A stretch of DNA of 64,000 nt from Streptomyces sp. YPW6 (GTDB taxonomy: Bacteria > Actinomycetota > Actinomycetes > Streptomycetales > Streptomycetaceae), in NCBI RefSeq assembly GCF_018866325.1, contig NZ_CP076457.1:1771001-1835000 (forward strand), in the 5' to 3' direction. The stretch's first letter is position 1. Each line of letters opens with the position of its first letter. This document shows, piece by piece, positions 53,293 through 61,098 of this stretch. The notes beneath the pieces were generated by a model, which saw only the letters and a program-made list of their open reading frames with translations, ran no database searches and was not told the DNA's origin. Both the position numbers and the translations under genes were made by a program.

Positions 53293-53937
53293 TCAGCGCG
53301 GGACGGGGCCGCCGCGCTCGCCGCCCCGCTCCCCCGGCGCCAGCGTCTCGTCCAGGAACTCCGTCGTCCGGGCGAGCACCTGCGCGCGGCCCGTCCCCGG
53401 GATCCCGACCGTGACGTGGACGCTGAACCCGTCCAGGAGCGCCCGCAGCCGGGTGGCGGAGCGGTCGGGGTCCACCGGGCGGAACTCACCGCGCGAGATC
53501 CCCTCGGCGAGCAGCGCCACCAGGTCGCGGTGCCAGGCCCCCTCGATGGCGGCCTGCCGGGCGCGGGCGTCGTCGTCGGCGTTCTGCGAGCGGCCCCAGA
53601 CCTCCAGCCAGAGCGTCCAGTGGGGGTCGCGGTGCCCGGCGGGGAGGTAGAGGCCGATGTACGCCTCCAGCCGTTCGCGGGCGCTCCCCGGCCGGGCGAG
53701 CAGGGCGCGGCGCTCGGCCCCGAGACGGCCCTCGCTCCACTCCAGGGTCCGCAGCAGCAGCTCGTCCTTGGTGCGGAAGTAGTAGAGCAGGTGCCCGCTG
53801 CTCATCCCCACGTCCCGCCCGAGGCCGGCCATGGTCAGCCCGTCGAGCCCGCGCGCGGCGATGGTGGCCATGGCGGCGGCGAGGACGTCCTCCCGGGGCG
53901 GGGCGGCGTGGCGGGTGCGGCGGGGGGCGGGGGTCAT
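53293..53937 (-). CDS. TetR-family transcriptional regulator
   Basis: This 214-aa protein has an N-terminal HTH (LAAAMATIAARGLDGLTMAGLGRDVGMSSGHLLYYFRTKDELL) and a helical C-terminal ligand domain (WTLWLEVWGRSQNADDDARARQAAI) similar to BetI/AguR-type regulators. It is 47 bp downstream of the agmatine deiminase gene on the same strand, so it is probably an operon partner controlling it through the 55038-55056 repeat. The ATG at 53937 is supported. Confidence 0.92.
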   Translation of the reverse strand: MTPAPRRTRHAAPPREDVLAAAMATIAARGLDGLTMAGLGRDVGMSSGHLLYYFRTKDELLLRTLEWSEGRLGAERRALLARPGSARERLEAYIGLYLPAGHRDPHWTLWLEVWGRSQNADDDARARQAAIEGAWHRDLVALLAEGISRGEFRPVDPDRSATRLRALLDGFSVHVTVGIPGTGRAQVLARTTEFLDETLAPGERGGERGGPVPR

Positions 53938-53984
53938 GGGCGCGGGCTTTCGGCGTTCGGGGCGCGTCGGGTCTTCGGGCTGTC

Positions 53985-55016
53985 TCAGACCTTCGGCTGC
54001 TGCTGGGTGATGCAGTGGATGCCTCCACCGCCGGCGAAGATCGTACGGGCGTCGACGAGGGTCACCGTACGGTCCGGGAAGAGGCGCCGGAAGATCGCGG
54101 CGGCCTCCTCGTCACGCGGGTCGTCGAAGGCGCAGAGGACCACGCCGTCGTTGCAGAGGTAGTGGTTGATGTAGGAGTAGTCGACCCACTCGCCGTCCTC
54201 GTCGCGCAGCACGGTGGGCGCGGGCACCTCGACGACCTCCAGGGTGCGGCCCCTGGCGTCCGTGGCGGCGCGCAGAACCGCCAGCAGCTCCCGGGTGACC
54301 TCGTGGTCGGGGTGGGCCGGGTCGGGCTGGACGTGGACGAGGACAGTGCCGGGGCGGGCGAAGGCGGCCACGATGTCGACATGGCCGAGGGTGCCGTAGG
54401 TCCCGTAGTCGCCGGTCAGCCCGCGGGGCAGCCAGATCGCCTTCTCGGTGCCGAGGCGGGCGTGGATCTCCGCCTCGACCTGCTCGCGGCTCCAGCCGGG
54501 GTTGCGCTCCCGGCCGAGCTGGACGGTCTCGGTGAGCAGGACGGTGCCCTCGCCGTCCACGTGGATCGCGCCGCCCTCGTTGACGAGCGGGGAGCTGTGG
54601 GCGGGGGCCTGGGCCAGCTCGGCGACGGCCCGCGCGATGTGCTGGTCGCTCTCCCAGCGGGCCCAGCCCTGGGCGCCCCAGCCGTTGAACGTCCAGTCGA
54701 CGGCGGCGAGGGTGCGGCCGTCGGTGACGAAGGTGGGGCCGATGTCGCGCATCCAGGCGTCGTCGAGCGGGCGGACGGCCAGCTCGACGTCCGGGCCGAG
54801 CAGCGCCGCCGCCCCCTCCTCCTGCCCCGGACCGACCACCATCGTGACCGGCTCGAAGCGGCGTACGGCCCGGGCGACGGCGGCCCAGGCACGGCGGGCC
54901 TCGGCCAGCTCGGCGTCGGAGGCGAAGGTGGGGTTGGGGCCCGGCCAGGCCATCCAGGTGCGCTCGTGCGGGGCCCACTCGGGAGGCATGCGGAAGGGGG
55001 CGGGGGTGGTGGGCAC
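53985..55016 (-). CDS. aguA: Agmatine deiminase
   Basis: This 343-aa enzyme of the guanidine-group-modifying superfamily hydrolyses agmatine to N-carbamoylputrescine and ammonia. Family marks include MPPEWAPHERTWMAWP, DDAWMRDIGPTFV, LVNEGGAIHVDGEGT, GHVDIVAAF and the nucleophile Cys335 in GGGGIHCITQQ. The GTG at 55016 has AGGAG six bases upstream; the long open frame above is antisense to ilvE. Length is typical. Confidence 0.95.
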   Translation of the reverse strand: MPTTPAPFRMPPEWAPHERTWMAWPGPNPTFASDAELAEARRAWAAVARAVRRFEPVTMVVGPGQEEGAAALLGPDVELAVRPLDDAWMRDIGPTFVTDGRTLAAVDWTFNGWGAQGWARWESDQHIARAVAELAQAPAHSSPLVNEGGAIHVDGEGTVLLTETVQLGRERNPGWSREQVEAEIHARLGTEKAIWLPRGLTGDYGTYGTLGHVDIVAAFARPGTVLVHVQPDPAHPDHEVTRELLAVLRAATDARGRTLEVVEVPAPTVLRDEDGEWVDYSYINHYLCNDGVVLCAFDDPRDEEAAAIFRRLFPDRTVTLVDARTIFAGGGGIHCITQQQPKV

Positions 55017-55037
55017 GGGCGCTCCTGGGACGAAGGG

Positions 55038-55056
55038 TTTAGAGCGACACTCTAAA
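55038..55056. promoter_or_regulatory. Putative TetR operator upstream of aguA
   Basis: TTTAGAGCGACACTCTAAA has perfect 7-bp arms (TTTAGAG/CTCTAAA) around a 5-bp centre and ends 22 bp before the aguA start. An AT-rich dyad of this size is typical of a TetR-family site; the regulator is encoded at the end of the same operon. Confidence 0.7.
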
Positions 55057-55128
55057 GGGCTGGGCCAGCGGCAGGGAAGGTCGGCTCCCTTCACTTCGAG
55101 CGGCGCTCCATGCTCCGGGTACGGAAAA

Positions 55129-55158
55129 GGCCGCACCGGCGGCGGAGCCGGTGCGGCC
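55129..55158 (-). terminator. Terminator hairpin after ilvE
   Basis: GGCCGCACCGGC (55129-55140) pairs with GCCGGTGCGGCC (55147-55158) over a 6-base loop. On the minus strand it is followed by CCTTTTCC, so termination after ilvE is expected. It separates ilvE from the aguA promoter. Confidence 0.85.
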
Positions 55159-55213
55159 GTGCGGAACCCTTGCGCCCCGCGGAACCCGTGCGGCCTTCGG
55201 GCCGGGGAGCCTC

Positions 55214-56317
55214 CTAGCCGAGCGGGTGCATCCAGCCGTGGGTGTCCTCGACGACACCGCGCTGGATGTCGAGCAGGCGCTCCCGCAGCCTCATGGTGAC
55301 CTCGCCCGGCTCGCCGCCGCTCTGGGTCCACTCGCCGCCCTGCGACTTCACCAGGCCGACGGGGGTGATGACGGCGGCGGTGCCGCAGGCGAAGACCTCC
55401 AGGAGGGTGCCGTTGGCGGTGTCGTCGCGCCACTGGTCGATGGAGACGCGGCCCTCCTCGGAGCCGTAACCCAGGTCCCGGGCGACCGTGAGGAGGGAGT
55501 CGCGGGTGACGCCGGCGAGCAGGGAGCCGGTGAGGGACGGGGTGATGATCTTCTTCGAGCCGTCCTCCTGGGCGTACACGAAGTAGAGGTTCATGCCGCC
55601 GAGCTCCTCGACCCACTTGTGCTCGACCGCGTCGAGGTAGGCGACCTGGGCGCAGCCGTGCTCGGCGGCCTCGGCCTGGGCGAGGAGGGAGGCGGCGTAG
55701 TTGCCGCCGGTCTTGGCGTCGCCCATGCCGCCGGGGACGGCCCGGACGCGGTTCTCGGAGAGCCAGATGGAGACCGGCTTCACGCCGCCGGGGAAGTAGG
55801 CGCCGGCGGGCGAGGCGATGACGATGAAGAGGTACTCGTTGGCGGGCCTCACCCCGAGGCCGACCTCGGTGGCGATCATGAACGGGCGCAGGTACAGGGA
55901 CTCCTCGCCGCCGTGGTCCGGGACCCACGCCTTGTCCTGCTGGACCAGCGCGTCGCACGCCGCGATGAACGTCTCGACGGGCAGCTCGGGCATGGCGAGC
56001 CGGGCGGCCGAGCGCTGGAAGCGGCGGGCGTTGGCGTCGGGGCGGAAGGAGGCGACCGTGCCGTCGGGCTGGCGGTAGGCCTTGAGCCCCTCGAAGATCT
56101 CCTGCGCGTAGTGCAGGGTCATGTTGGCCGGGTCCAGCGACAGCGGGCCGTAGGGGACCAGCTCCGCGTCGTGCCAGCCGCGGCCCTCGGTCCAGCGGAT
56201 GGTCACCATGTGGTCGGTGAAGTGCCGGCCGAATCCGGGGCTGGCCAGGATCGCCGCGCGCTCCGCGTCGGACAGCGGGTTCGAGGAGGGCTTGAGCTCG
56301 ATCGTGGGCGTCGTCAT
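55214..56317 (-). CDS. ilvE: Branched-chain amino acid aminotransferase
   Basis: This 367-aa PLP enzyme of class IV transfers amino groups between glutamate and branched-chain 2-oxo acids. Marks are [24 protein letters not shown] at the N-terminus, [20 protein letters not shown] (with the MTLHYAQ start), [14 protein letters not shown] near the PLP lysine (DAKTGGNYA), [15 protein letters not shown]. It acts in Val/Leu/Ile synthesis with leuB 255 bp upstream and cimA nearby. The ATG at 56317 is clear. Confidence 0.95.
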   Translation of the reverse strand: MTTPTIELKPSSNPLSDAERAAILASPGFGRHFTDHMVTIRWTEGRGWHDAELVPYGPLSLDPANMTLHYAQEIFEGLKAYRQPDGTVASFRPDANARRFQRSAARLAMPELPVETFIAACDALVQQDKAWVPDHGGEESLYLRPFMIATEVGLGVRPANEYLFIVIASPAGAYFPGGVKPVSIWLSENRVRAVPGGMGDAKTGGNYAASLLAQAEAAEHGCAQVAYLDAVEHKWVEELGGMNLYFVYAQEDGSKKIITPSLTGSLLAGVTRDSLLTVARDLGYGSEEGRVSIDQWRDDTANGTLLEVFACGTAAVITPVGLVKSQGGEWTQSGGEPGEVTMRLRERLLDIQRGVVEDTHGWMHPLG

Positions 56318-56520
56318 GAGTGCGTGTCCTTCACCGGTCTTGTGTGTGATGGACCGCGCTCACGCCACCTCGGCCCGACGTTTTCCGGTCAGGTCCTGGG
56401 ACGTCCGAGCTTCACCGCGAGCCACGGCCCCGCGTTCGATTATCGCCTGCGGGGGGCCGTGCACGAAATGGTGTGAATGCGGTCCGGGATCGATGGTGGC
56501 ACCCGGAGGCCGCACAGGTG

Positions 56521-56553
56521 AAGCCGCCGGGCGCTGATGCGACCCGGCGGCTT
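56521..56553 (-). terminator. Terminator hairpin after leuB
   Basis: AAGCCGCCGGG (56521-56531) pairs with CCCGGCGGCTT (56543-56553) over an 11-base loop, 18 bp past the leuB stop. Confidence 0.8.
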
Positions 56554-56571
56554 CGGAGTGGAGTCGTCGGG

Positions 56572-57630
56572 TCAGCTCGCTACGCGTACCGCGAGGGCGT
56601 CGCCGATCTCGTCGGTCGTCCGCGTGGCGGCCCCTCCCGCATCGCCCGGCAGGCGCTCCGCGAGATCGGCGGAGACGGCGTCCTCGATGCGCACGGCCTC
56701 GGTGTCGTGGCCGAGGTGGCGCAGCAGGAGGGCGACGGAGAGGATCGTGGCGGTCGGGTCGGCCTTGCCCTGCCCGGCGATGTCAGGGGCGGAGCCGTGG
56801 ACCGGCTCGAACATCGACGGGAACGCGCCCGTCGGGTTGATGTTGCCGGAGGCGGCCAGGCCGATTCCGCCGGTGACGGCGGCGGCCAGGTCGGTGAGGA
56901 TGTCACCGAAGAGGTTGTCGGTGACGATGACGTCGAAGCGCTCCGGCTGGGTGACGAAGAAGATCGTCGCGGCGTCGACGTGCAGGTAGTCGGTGCTGAC
57001 CTGCGGGTATTCGGCGGCGACCCGGTCGAACGTGCTCTTCCACAGGTGGCCGGCGTAGACGAGGACGTTGTTCTTGTGGACCAGGGTCAGCTTCTTGCGG
57101 GGCCGGGCGGCCGCGCGCTCGAAGGCGTCCCGGACCACGCGCTCGACGCCGTACGCCGTGTTGACGCTGACCTCGGTGGCGACCTCGGCGGGGGTGCCGG
57201 TGCGCAGCGAGCCGCCGTTGCCGGTGTACGGGCCCTCGGTGCCCTCGCGGACGACGACGAAGTCGATGTCCGGGCGGCCGGCGAGCGGGGTCGCCGTGTT
57301 CGGGAAGAGCTTGGAGGGGCGCAGGTTGATGAAGTGGTCGAAGGCGAATCGCAGCTTCAGCAGCAGCCCGCGCTCCAGGACGCCGGACGGCACGGACGGG
57401 TCGCCGATCGCGCCGAGGAGGATGGCGTCGTGGTTCTTGAGGGCTTCCAGCTCCGCGTCCGGGAGGGTGTCGCCGGTGCGGTGCCAGCGCTGGGCGCCGA
57501 GGTCGTACTCCTTGGTCTCCAGCTTCACATCCTGCGGGAGGACAGCGTTGAGGACCTTGAGGCCCTGGGCCACGACTTCCTGGCCGATTCCGTCACCGGG
57601 GATCACTGCGAGATCGATGCTGCGAGACAT
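56572..57630 (-). CDS. leuB: 3-Isopropylmalate dehydrogenase
   Basis: This 352-aa NAD-dependent beta-decarboxylating dehydrogenase has [14 protein letters not shown], a [15 protein letters not shown] substrate loop, [27 protein letters not shown] (metal-binding Asp residues) and [12 protein letters not shown]. It converts 3-isopropylmalate to 2-oxoisocaproate in leucine synthesis and, in some organisms, 3-methylmalate in the citramalate route. ATG 57630. Confidence 0.95.
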   Translation of the reverse strand: MSRSIDLAVIPGDGIGQEVVAQGLKVLNAVLPQDVKLETKEYDLGAQRWHRTGDTLPDAELEALKNHDAILLGAIGDPSVPSGVLERGLLLKLRFAFDHFINLRPSKLFPNTATPLAGRPDIDFVVVREGTEGPYTGNGGSLRTGTPAEVATEVSVNTAYGVERVVRDAFERAAARPRKKLTLVHKNNVLVYAGHLWKSTFDRVAAEYPQVSTDYLHVDAATIFFVTQPERFDVIVTDNLFGDILTDLAAAVTGGIGLAASGNINPTGAFPSMFEPVHGSAPDIAGQGKADPTATILSVALLLRHLGHDTEAVRIEDAVSADLAERLPGDAGGAATRTTDEIGDALAVRVAS

Positions 57631-57755
57631 GCCGGGAGCCTAACGGTGCGTCCCACCCCATGACATCCGACGTCCACCATATGGACGGACGTACGGGTGT
57701 TCGGGGTGGGGTGGGTGGTGCGGCGGGAAGGGCGGAGTACGGCTGCGGAGGCGGC

Positions 57756-57884
57756 TCAGTGGCCGGTCTCGCCGCCGTTGTCGCGGCGGTCCAGGGCGCG
57801 CTGGAGGGCGGCGGCCGCGTTGCGGCGCTCGGCGTCGGCCTGGCGGGAGGTGTGACGGACGCGGCGGACAGTGGTCTCGGCCAT
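57756..57884 (-). CDS. Conserved 42-aa protein upstream of leuB
   Basis: ATG 57884 with AAGGAG upstream starts MAETTVRRVRHTSRQADAERRN, continuing as a charged helix with AAALQRALDRRDNGGETGH. I recall a near-identical short protein beside leuB in several Streptomyces, so it is probably real. It is a basic/acidic amphipathic helix of unknown role. It lies on the same strand 125 bp upstream of leuB. Confidence 0.75.
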   Translation of the reverse strand: MAETTVRRVRHTSRQADAERRNAAAALQRALDRRDNGGETGH

Positions 57885-58047
57885 GGTGGATCGACTCCTT
57901 GAGATTCCTGAGATCGCGTGACACCGGCGCGGGCGGCACAGCGCCGCGCGGTGAGGGGGAACGTGATCGGATGTCGAGGCGCCGGAAGGGGCGGGGAGCA
58001 CACGCGGCAGGGGTTACCTGCTTCAGGCGCGCGCGACCATCCGCCGG

Positions 58048-58063
58048 TCGCTCGATCGAGCGA
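58048..58063. promoter_or_regulatory. 16-bp perfect palindrome
   Basis: TCGCTCGATCGAGCGA lies in the 304-bp gap 57885-58188, upstream of the 42-aa gene and leuB. It may be an operator for a TetR- or LacI-type factor, or chance in GC-rich DNA. I see no gene elsewhere in the gap. Confidence 0.35.
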
Positions 58064-58188
58064 TGCGTTCGGCTCCTACCAAGCTAGGACAGTCGGGCCG
58101 CGCTGTCTCCACAGTTAGTCGGACTTCCTACTATCTGAGACGGCCTTTTGAATCGGTGCAGGTCACAGCCGTGGATCCGGTTCAGCGG

Positions 58189-58740
58189 TCAGAGGAGGTC
58201 GCCGTTCCGCCAGTCGAAGGACAACGGGTGGGCGGGGTCGGGCAGGGAGTGTCCGGCCGTCGGCCGCACATAGGTGCTGCCCTCCTCCTCGGGCAGCGCC
58301 ACGGGTCCGTCGGGCCCCAGGGCCCCGAGCCGGCCCGGCCAGACACGCCAGCCGCGTGCCGCGTAGAGCGCCGCGCCCGCGTCGGAGGCGGAGAGCGCGC
58401 CGAAGTCGTAGGCCGCGTCGATCACGCGTTCCAGCGCGGCCATCACCCGGTGTCCGAGGCCTTCGCGGCGACGGTCGGCGCGGACGGCGACGCCCTCGAC
58501 GTAGCCGGCGCGGTAGGAGCGGTCCGCGTGCCGGACCTGGCGCTGGACGACGGAGCCATGGGCGATCAGGAGGCCGTCCGCGTCGCGGATCAGGGCGTGG
58601 ACGCCGCCGAGTGCGTGCTCCCAGTCCTCGTCGGCGAAGTCGCCCTCGAAGGCGGCGTCGAGCAGGTCGCGGATCCGGGCCCGCTCGGCGGGGGTGAGAT
58701 CGGCGGTGTGGGCGATGCGCACTGCGGGAGACGGGACCAT
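58189..58740 (-). CDS. AAC(2')-I-like aminoglycoside 2'-N-acetyltransferase
   Basis: This 183-aa GNAT protein closely follows the chromosomal AAC(2')-I pattern of mycobacteria and Providencia: RIAHTADLTPAERARIRDLLDAAFEGDFADEDWEHALGGVHAL, GYVEGVAVRADRRREGLGHRVMAALE, FGALSASDAGAALYAARGW, and an ending LSFDWRNGDLL. The family acetylates the 2'-amino group of gentamicin-type drugs; whether this one does so, or serves a native substrate, is not shown by sequence. The ATG at 58740 is preferred, with GGAAG upstream. Confidence 0.85.
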   Translation of the reverse strand: MVPSPAVRIAHTADLTPAERARIRDLLDAAFEGDFADEDWEHALGGVHALIRDADGLLIAHGSVVQRQVRHADRSYRAGYVEGVAVRADRRREGLGHRVMAALERVIDAAYDFGALSASDAGAALYAARGWRVWPGRLGALGPDGPVALPEEEGSTYVRPTAGHSLPDPAHPLSFDWRNGDLL

Positions 58741-58940
58741 GGCGTCCATCTTCCAGCCCGCGCCCCGCCCGACGGCGCATGATGCCACCGCACGCGCGGA
58801 CCCGCCCTGACCGGGGTGCACGGTGGTCCGGGCGGGCGTCGGGCTCGTACGGCCGGATCCGACGGCGGATCGGGGACGGCGGGGCTCCGCGAGGGCGGAA
58901 GCCCGAGCCGCCGCGTCCGCGCCCTACCGGCTCACGGGAC

Positions 58941-60008
58941 TCAGTACACCGAGACGCCGTACGCGGACAGCGCCTCGGTGACCGGCTGGTGGATGGCCGA
59001 GCCCGCGGTGCCCGAGCAGCCGGAGCTGCCGGAGTGGATGCCGAGGGCGACGGATCCGGCGAAGTGCGCGCCGCCGCTGTCGCCGCCGGCGGAGCAGGCC
59101 GTGGTGCGGACCATGTTGTAGACGGGCCCGTCACTGTAGTTGACGGTGACGTTGACGGCGGTGACCGTTCCGGAGGTCACCTTGGTGGTGGAGCCGCTCT
59201 TCTGGATCGCCTGGCCGACGACGGCGTTGGCGGCGGAGGTGATGTCGCGGGTGGAGCCGTTGTAGAGGTCGACGGCTCCGGCGGGCGAGGACCCGTCGGT
59301 GTAGCGGACGATGCCGTAGTCGTTGGTCGGGAAGCTGCTGCCCTCCCGCACGCCGACGACCGGACCGCCCGAGCGGGCCGACCAGTTGGCGGAGATGTTG
59401 GTGCAGTGCCCGGCGGTCACGAAGTAACGGGCCCCGCCCTTGGTGACGTTGAAGGCGGCCGAGCAGCGGCTGCCGCCTCCGTAGATCGCGCCGCCGCCCA
59501 GCACCTCGCGGCGGAACTCACCGGGGACGCGCTGGACGGCGACCGCGCCGTCGAGCCGCTCGGCGACGGCTTCGAGGCGGGCCATCTCCCGGGCGGAGAC
59601 GGAGGAGTCGGCCTCGACGACGACCCGGTTGGTGCGCGGGTCGACACCCCAGGAGGTGCCGGTGATCTTCGCCTCGGCCTCCAGGGTCTCCATGGCGGCA
59701 TCGAGCTGGGCGGCGCTGCGGGTCACCCGGCGGACGGTGGCCCCGGCGGAGCGGGCCTGCTCCTCGGCCCGGTCGGTGGTGACGGTGACGACCAGCTTCC
59801 CGGTCGCGGCGTCGAGGTAGGTACCGGCGGTGGCGGCCCCGAGCTGCCGTTCGACCTTGGCGTCGAGGGCGTACGCGGCCGGGGCGGGGATCGCCGAGGG
59901 GGTGGCGGCGGGGGCGTCGGCGGCGGTGGAGGGGGCGGCTCCGAGGCCGAGGGCTCCGGCGACGAGCAGCAGGGAAACGCCGAGGCGCGCGCGGGAGTTG
60001 CGTCTCAT
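58941..60008 (-). CDS. Secreted S1-family serine protease (streptogrisin/alpha-lytic type)
   Basis: This 355-aa pre-pro-protease has a signal peptide (VSLLLVAGALGLGAAPSTAA), then an alpha-lytic-type propeptide (about residues 40-170). The mature domain starts near GGGAIYGGGSRC. The triad is visible as His in VTAGHC, Asp in TNDYGIV, and Ser in GGDSGGAHF. Disulphide Cys residues are in place. It digests extracellular protein after autocatalytic prodomain removal. ATG 60008 follows GAAGGAG. Confidence 0.94.
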   Translation of the reverse strand: MRRNSRARLGVSLLLVAGALGLGAAPSTAADAPAATPSAIPAPAAYALDAKVERQLGAATAGTYLDAATGKLVVTVTTDRAEEQARSAGATVRRVTRSAAQLDAAMETLEAEAKITGTSWGVDPRTNRVVVEADSSVSAREMARLEAVAERLDGAVAVQRVPGEFRREVLGGGAIYGGGSRCSAAFNVTKGGARYFVTAGHCTNISANWSARSGGPVVGVREGSSFPTNDYGIVRYTDGSSPAGAVDLYNGSTRDITSAANAVVGQAIQKSGSTTKVTSGTVTAVNVTVNYSDGPVYNMVRTTACSAGGDSGGAHFAGSVALGIHSGSSGCSGTAGSAIHQPVTEALSAYGVSVY

Positions 60009-60212
60009 GGGGGGACTCCTTCTGAGGTGACGTGTGGGGACGTACCGAGAAGGAATTTGACATGCCCATTACCTACACCACAAGACCGCGTGCGCCGTGG
60101 GCCGTTGACGTCCGGCTGGTGCCGCCGGTCACCGGACACTGTCCGGGACCCGCCCCGGACCTGACCGAACCCCCGGTTCCCTCCGGGCTCCCCCGGGGCG
60201 CACACTGCGCCC

Positions 60213-60959
60213 ATGCCCGACACGACACCCGAACCCGCGGCGGCCACCGCACCCGCGACCGCCTCCGCGTCCCGCCCCTGGTCCCCCACTCACGGCGCCC
60301 CGTACCGCCCCACGCCCTACCGACCCGAGCGGATCGCCGCCGAGGAGTCGCTCGCCCGCGCCGCGCGGCTGCGGCTGCGGCTGGACGAGCGCAGGACCGT
60401 CCGGGCCTTCTCCCCCGACCCGGTCCCCGAACAGGTGCTGCGTGACGCCGTCGCCTGCGCGGCCACCGCCCCCTCCGGCGCCCACCAGCAGCCGTGGACG
60501 TTCGTCCTGGTCAAGGATCCGGAGGTGCGCCGCCGCATCCGGGAGGCCGCCGAGCACGAGGAGAAGCTGAGTTACGACGGACGGCTCGGCGAGGAGTGGC
60601 TCGCGGCGCTGCGCCCGCTGGGCACCGACGCGGTCAAGGCCCACATGACGGACGCGCCCGGCCTGATCGTGGTGTTCCAGCAGCGCTACTGGCTGGGCGA
60701 GGACGGCGCCAAGCGCAAGCACTACTACGTCGACGAGTCCGTGGGCATCGCGGTGGGGATGCTCCTGAGCGCCCTGCACCTGTCCGGGCTCGCCGCGCTG
60801 ATCCACACCCCGAGCCCGATGCGCTTCCTCGGTGAGGTGCTGAACCGGCCGGAGAACGAGAAGGCGTTCGCGGTCATCCCCGTCGGCTACCCGTCCGACG
60901 ACTGCGAGGTCCCCGACCTCGTTCGCAAGTCGCTGGACCAGGTGCTCGTCGAGATCTGA
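60213..60959 (+). CDS. Nitroreductase family FMN oxidoreductase
   Basis: This 248-aa protein has a short Ala/Pro-rich N-terminus, then the FMN-binding nitroreductase pattern: LRLDERRTVRAFSPDPVPEQVL, CAATAPSGAHQQPWTFVLV, VDESVGIAVGMLLSALHLSGLAAL, and VIPVGYPSDDCEVPDL. The extended KRKHYYVDESVG region resembles iodotyrosine-deiodinase-like members. The physiological substrate is unknown. ATG 60213. Confidence 0.9.
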   Translation: MPDTTPEPAAATAPATASASRPWSPTHGAPYRPTPYRPERIAAEESLARAARLRLRLDERRTVRAFSPDPVPEQVLRDAVACAATAPSGAHQQPWTFVLVKDPEVRRRIREAAEHEEKLSYDGRLGEEWLAALRPLGTDAVKAHMTDAPGLIVVFQQRYWLGEDGAKRKHYYVDESVGIAVGMLLSALHLSGLAALIHTPSPMRFLGEVLNRPENEKAFAVIPVGYPSDDCEVPDLVRKSLDQVLVEI

Positions 60960-60991
60960 GGCCCCGCCGACAGTCCCGTACACACAGTGAA

Positions 60992-61031
60992 ACCGCCCCC
61001 CGGCCGGTAGGGGGACCGGTCGGGGGGCGGT
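60992..61031. terminator. Bidirectional terminator between nitroreductase and pruA
   Basis: 60992-61008 pairs with 61015-61031 (17 bp including one G-T) over a 6-base loop. It lies between convergent genes whose stops are at 60959 and 61099. Confidence 0.85.
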
Positions 61032-61098
61032 GCTCACGAGGGGCTCCGCAGGAGAGCCCCGGGTCCGGGGCGTCGTGCTGCGGCGCCCCGGGAGGGCG

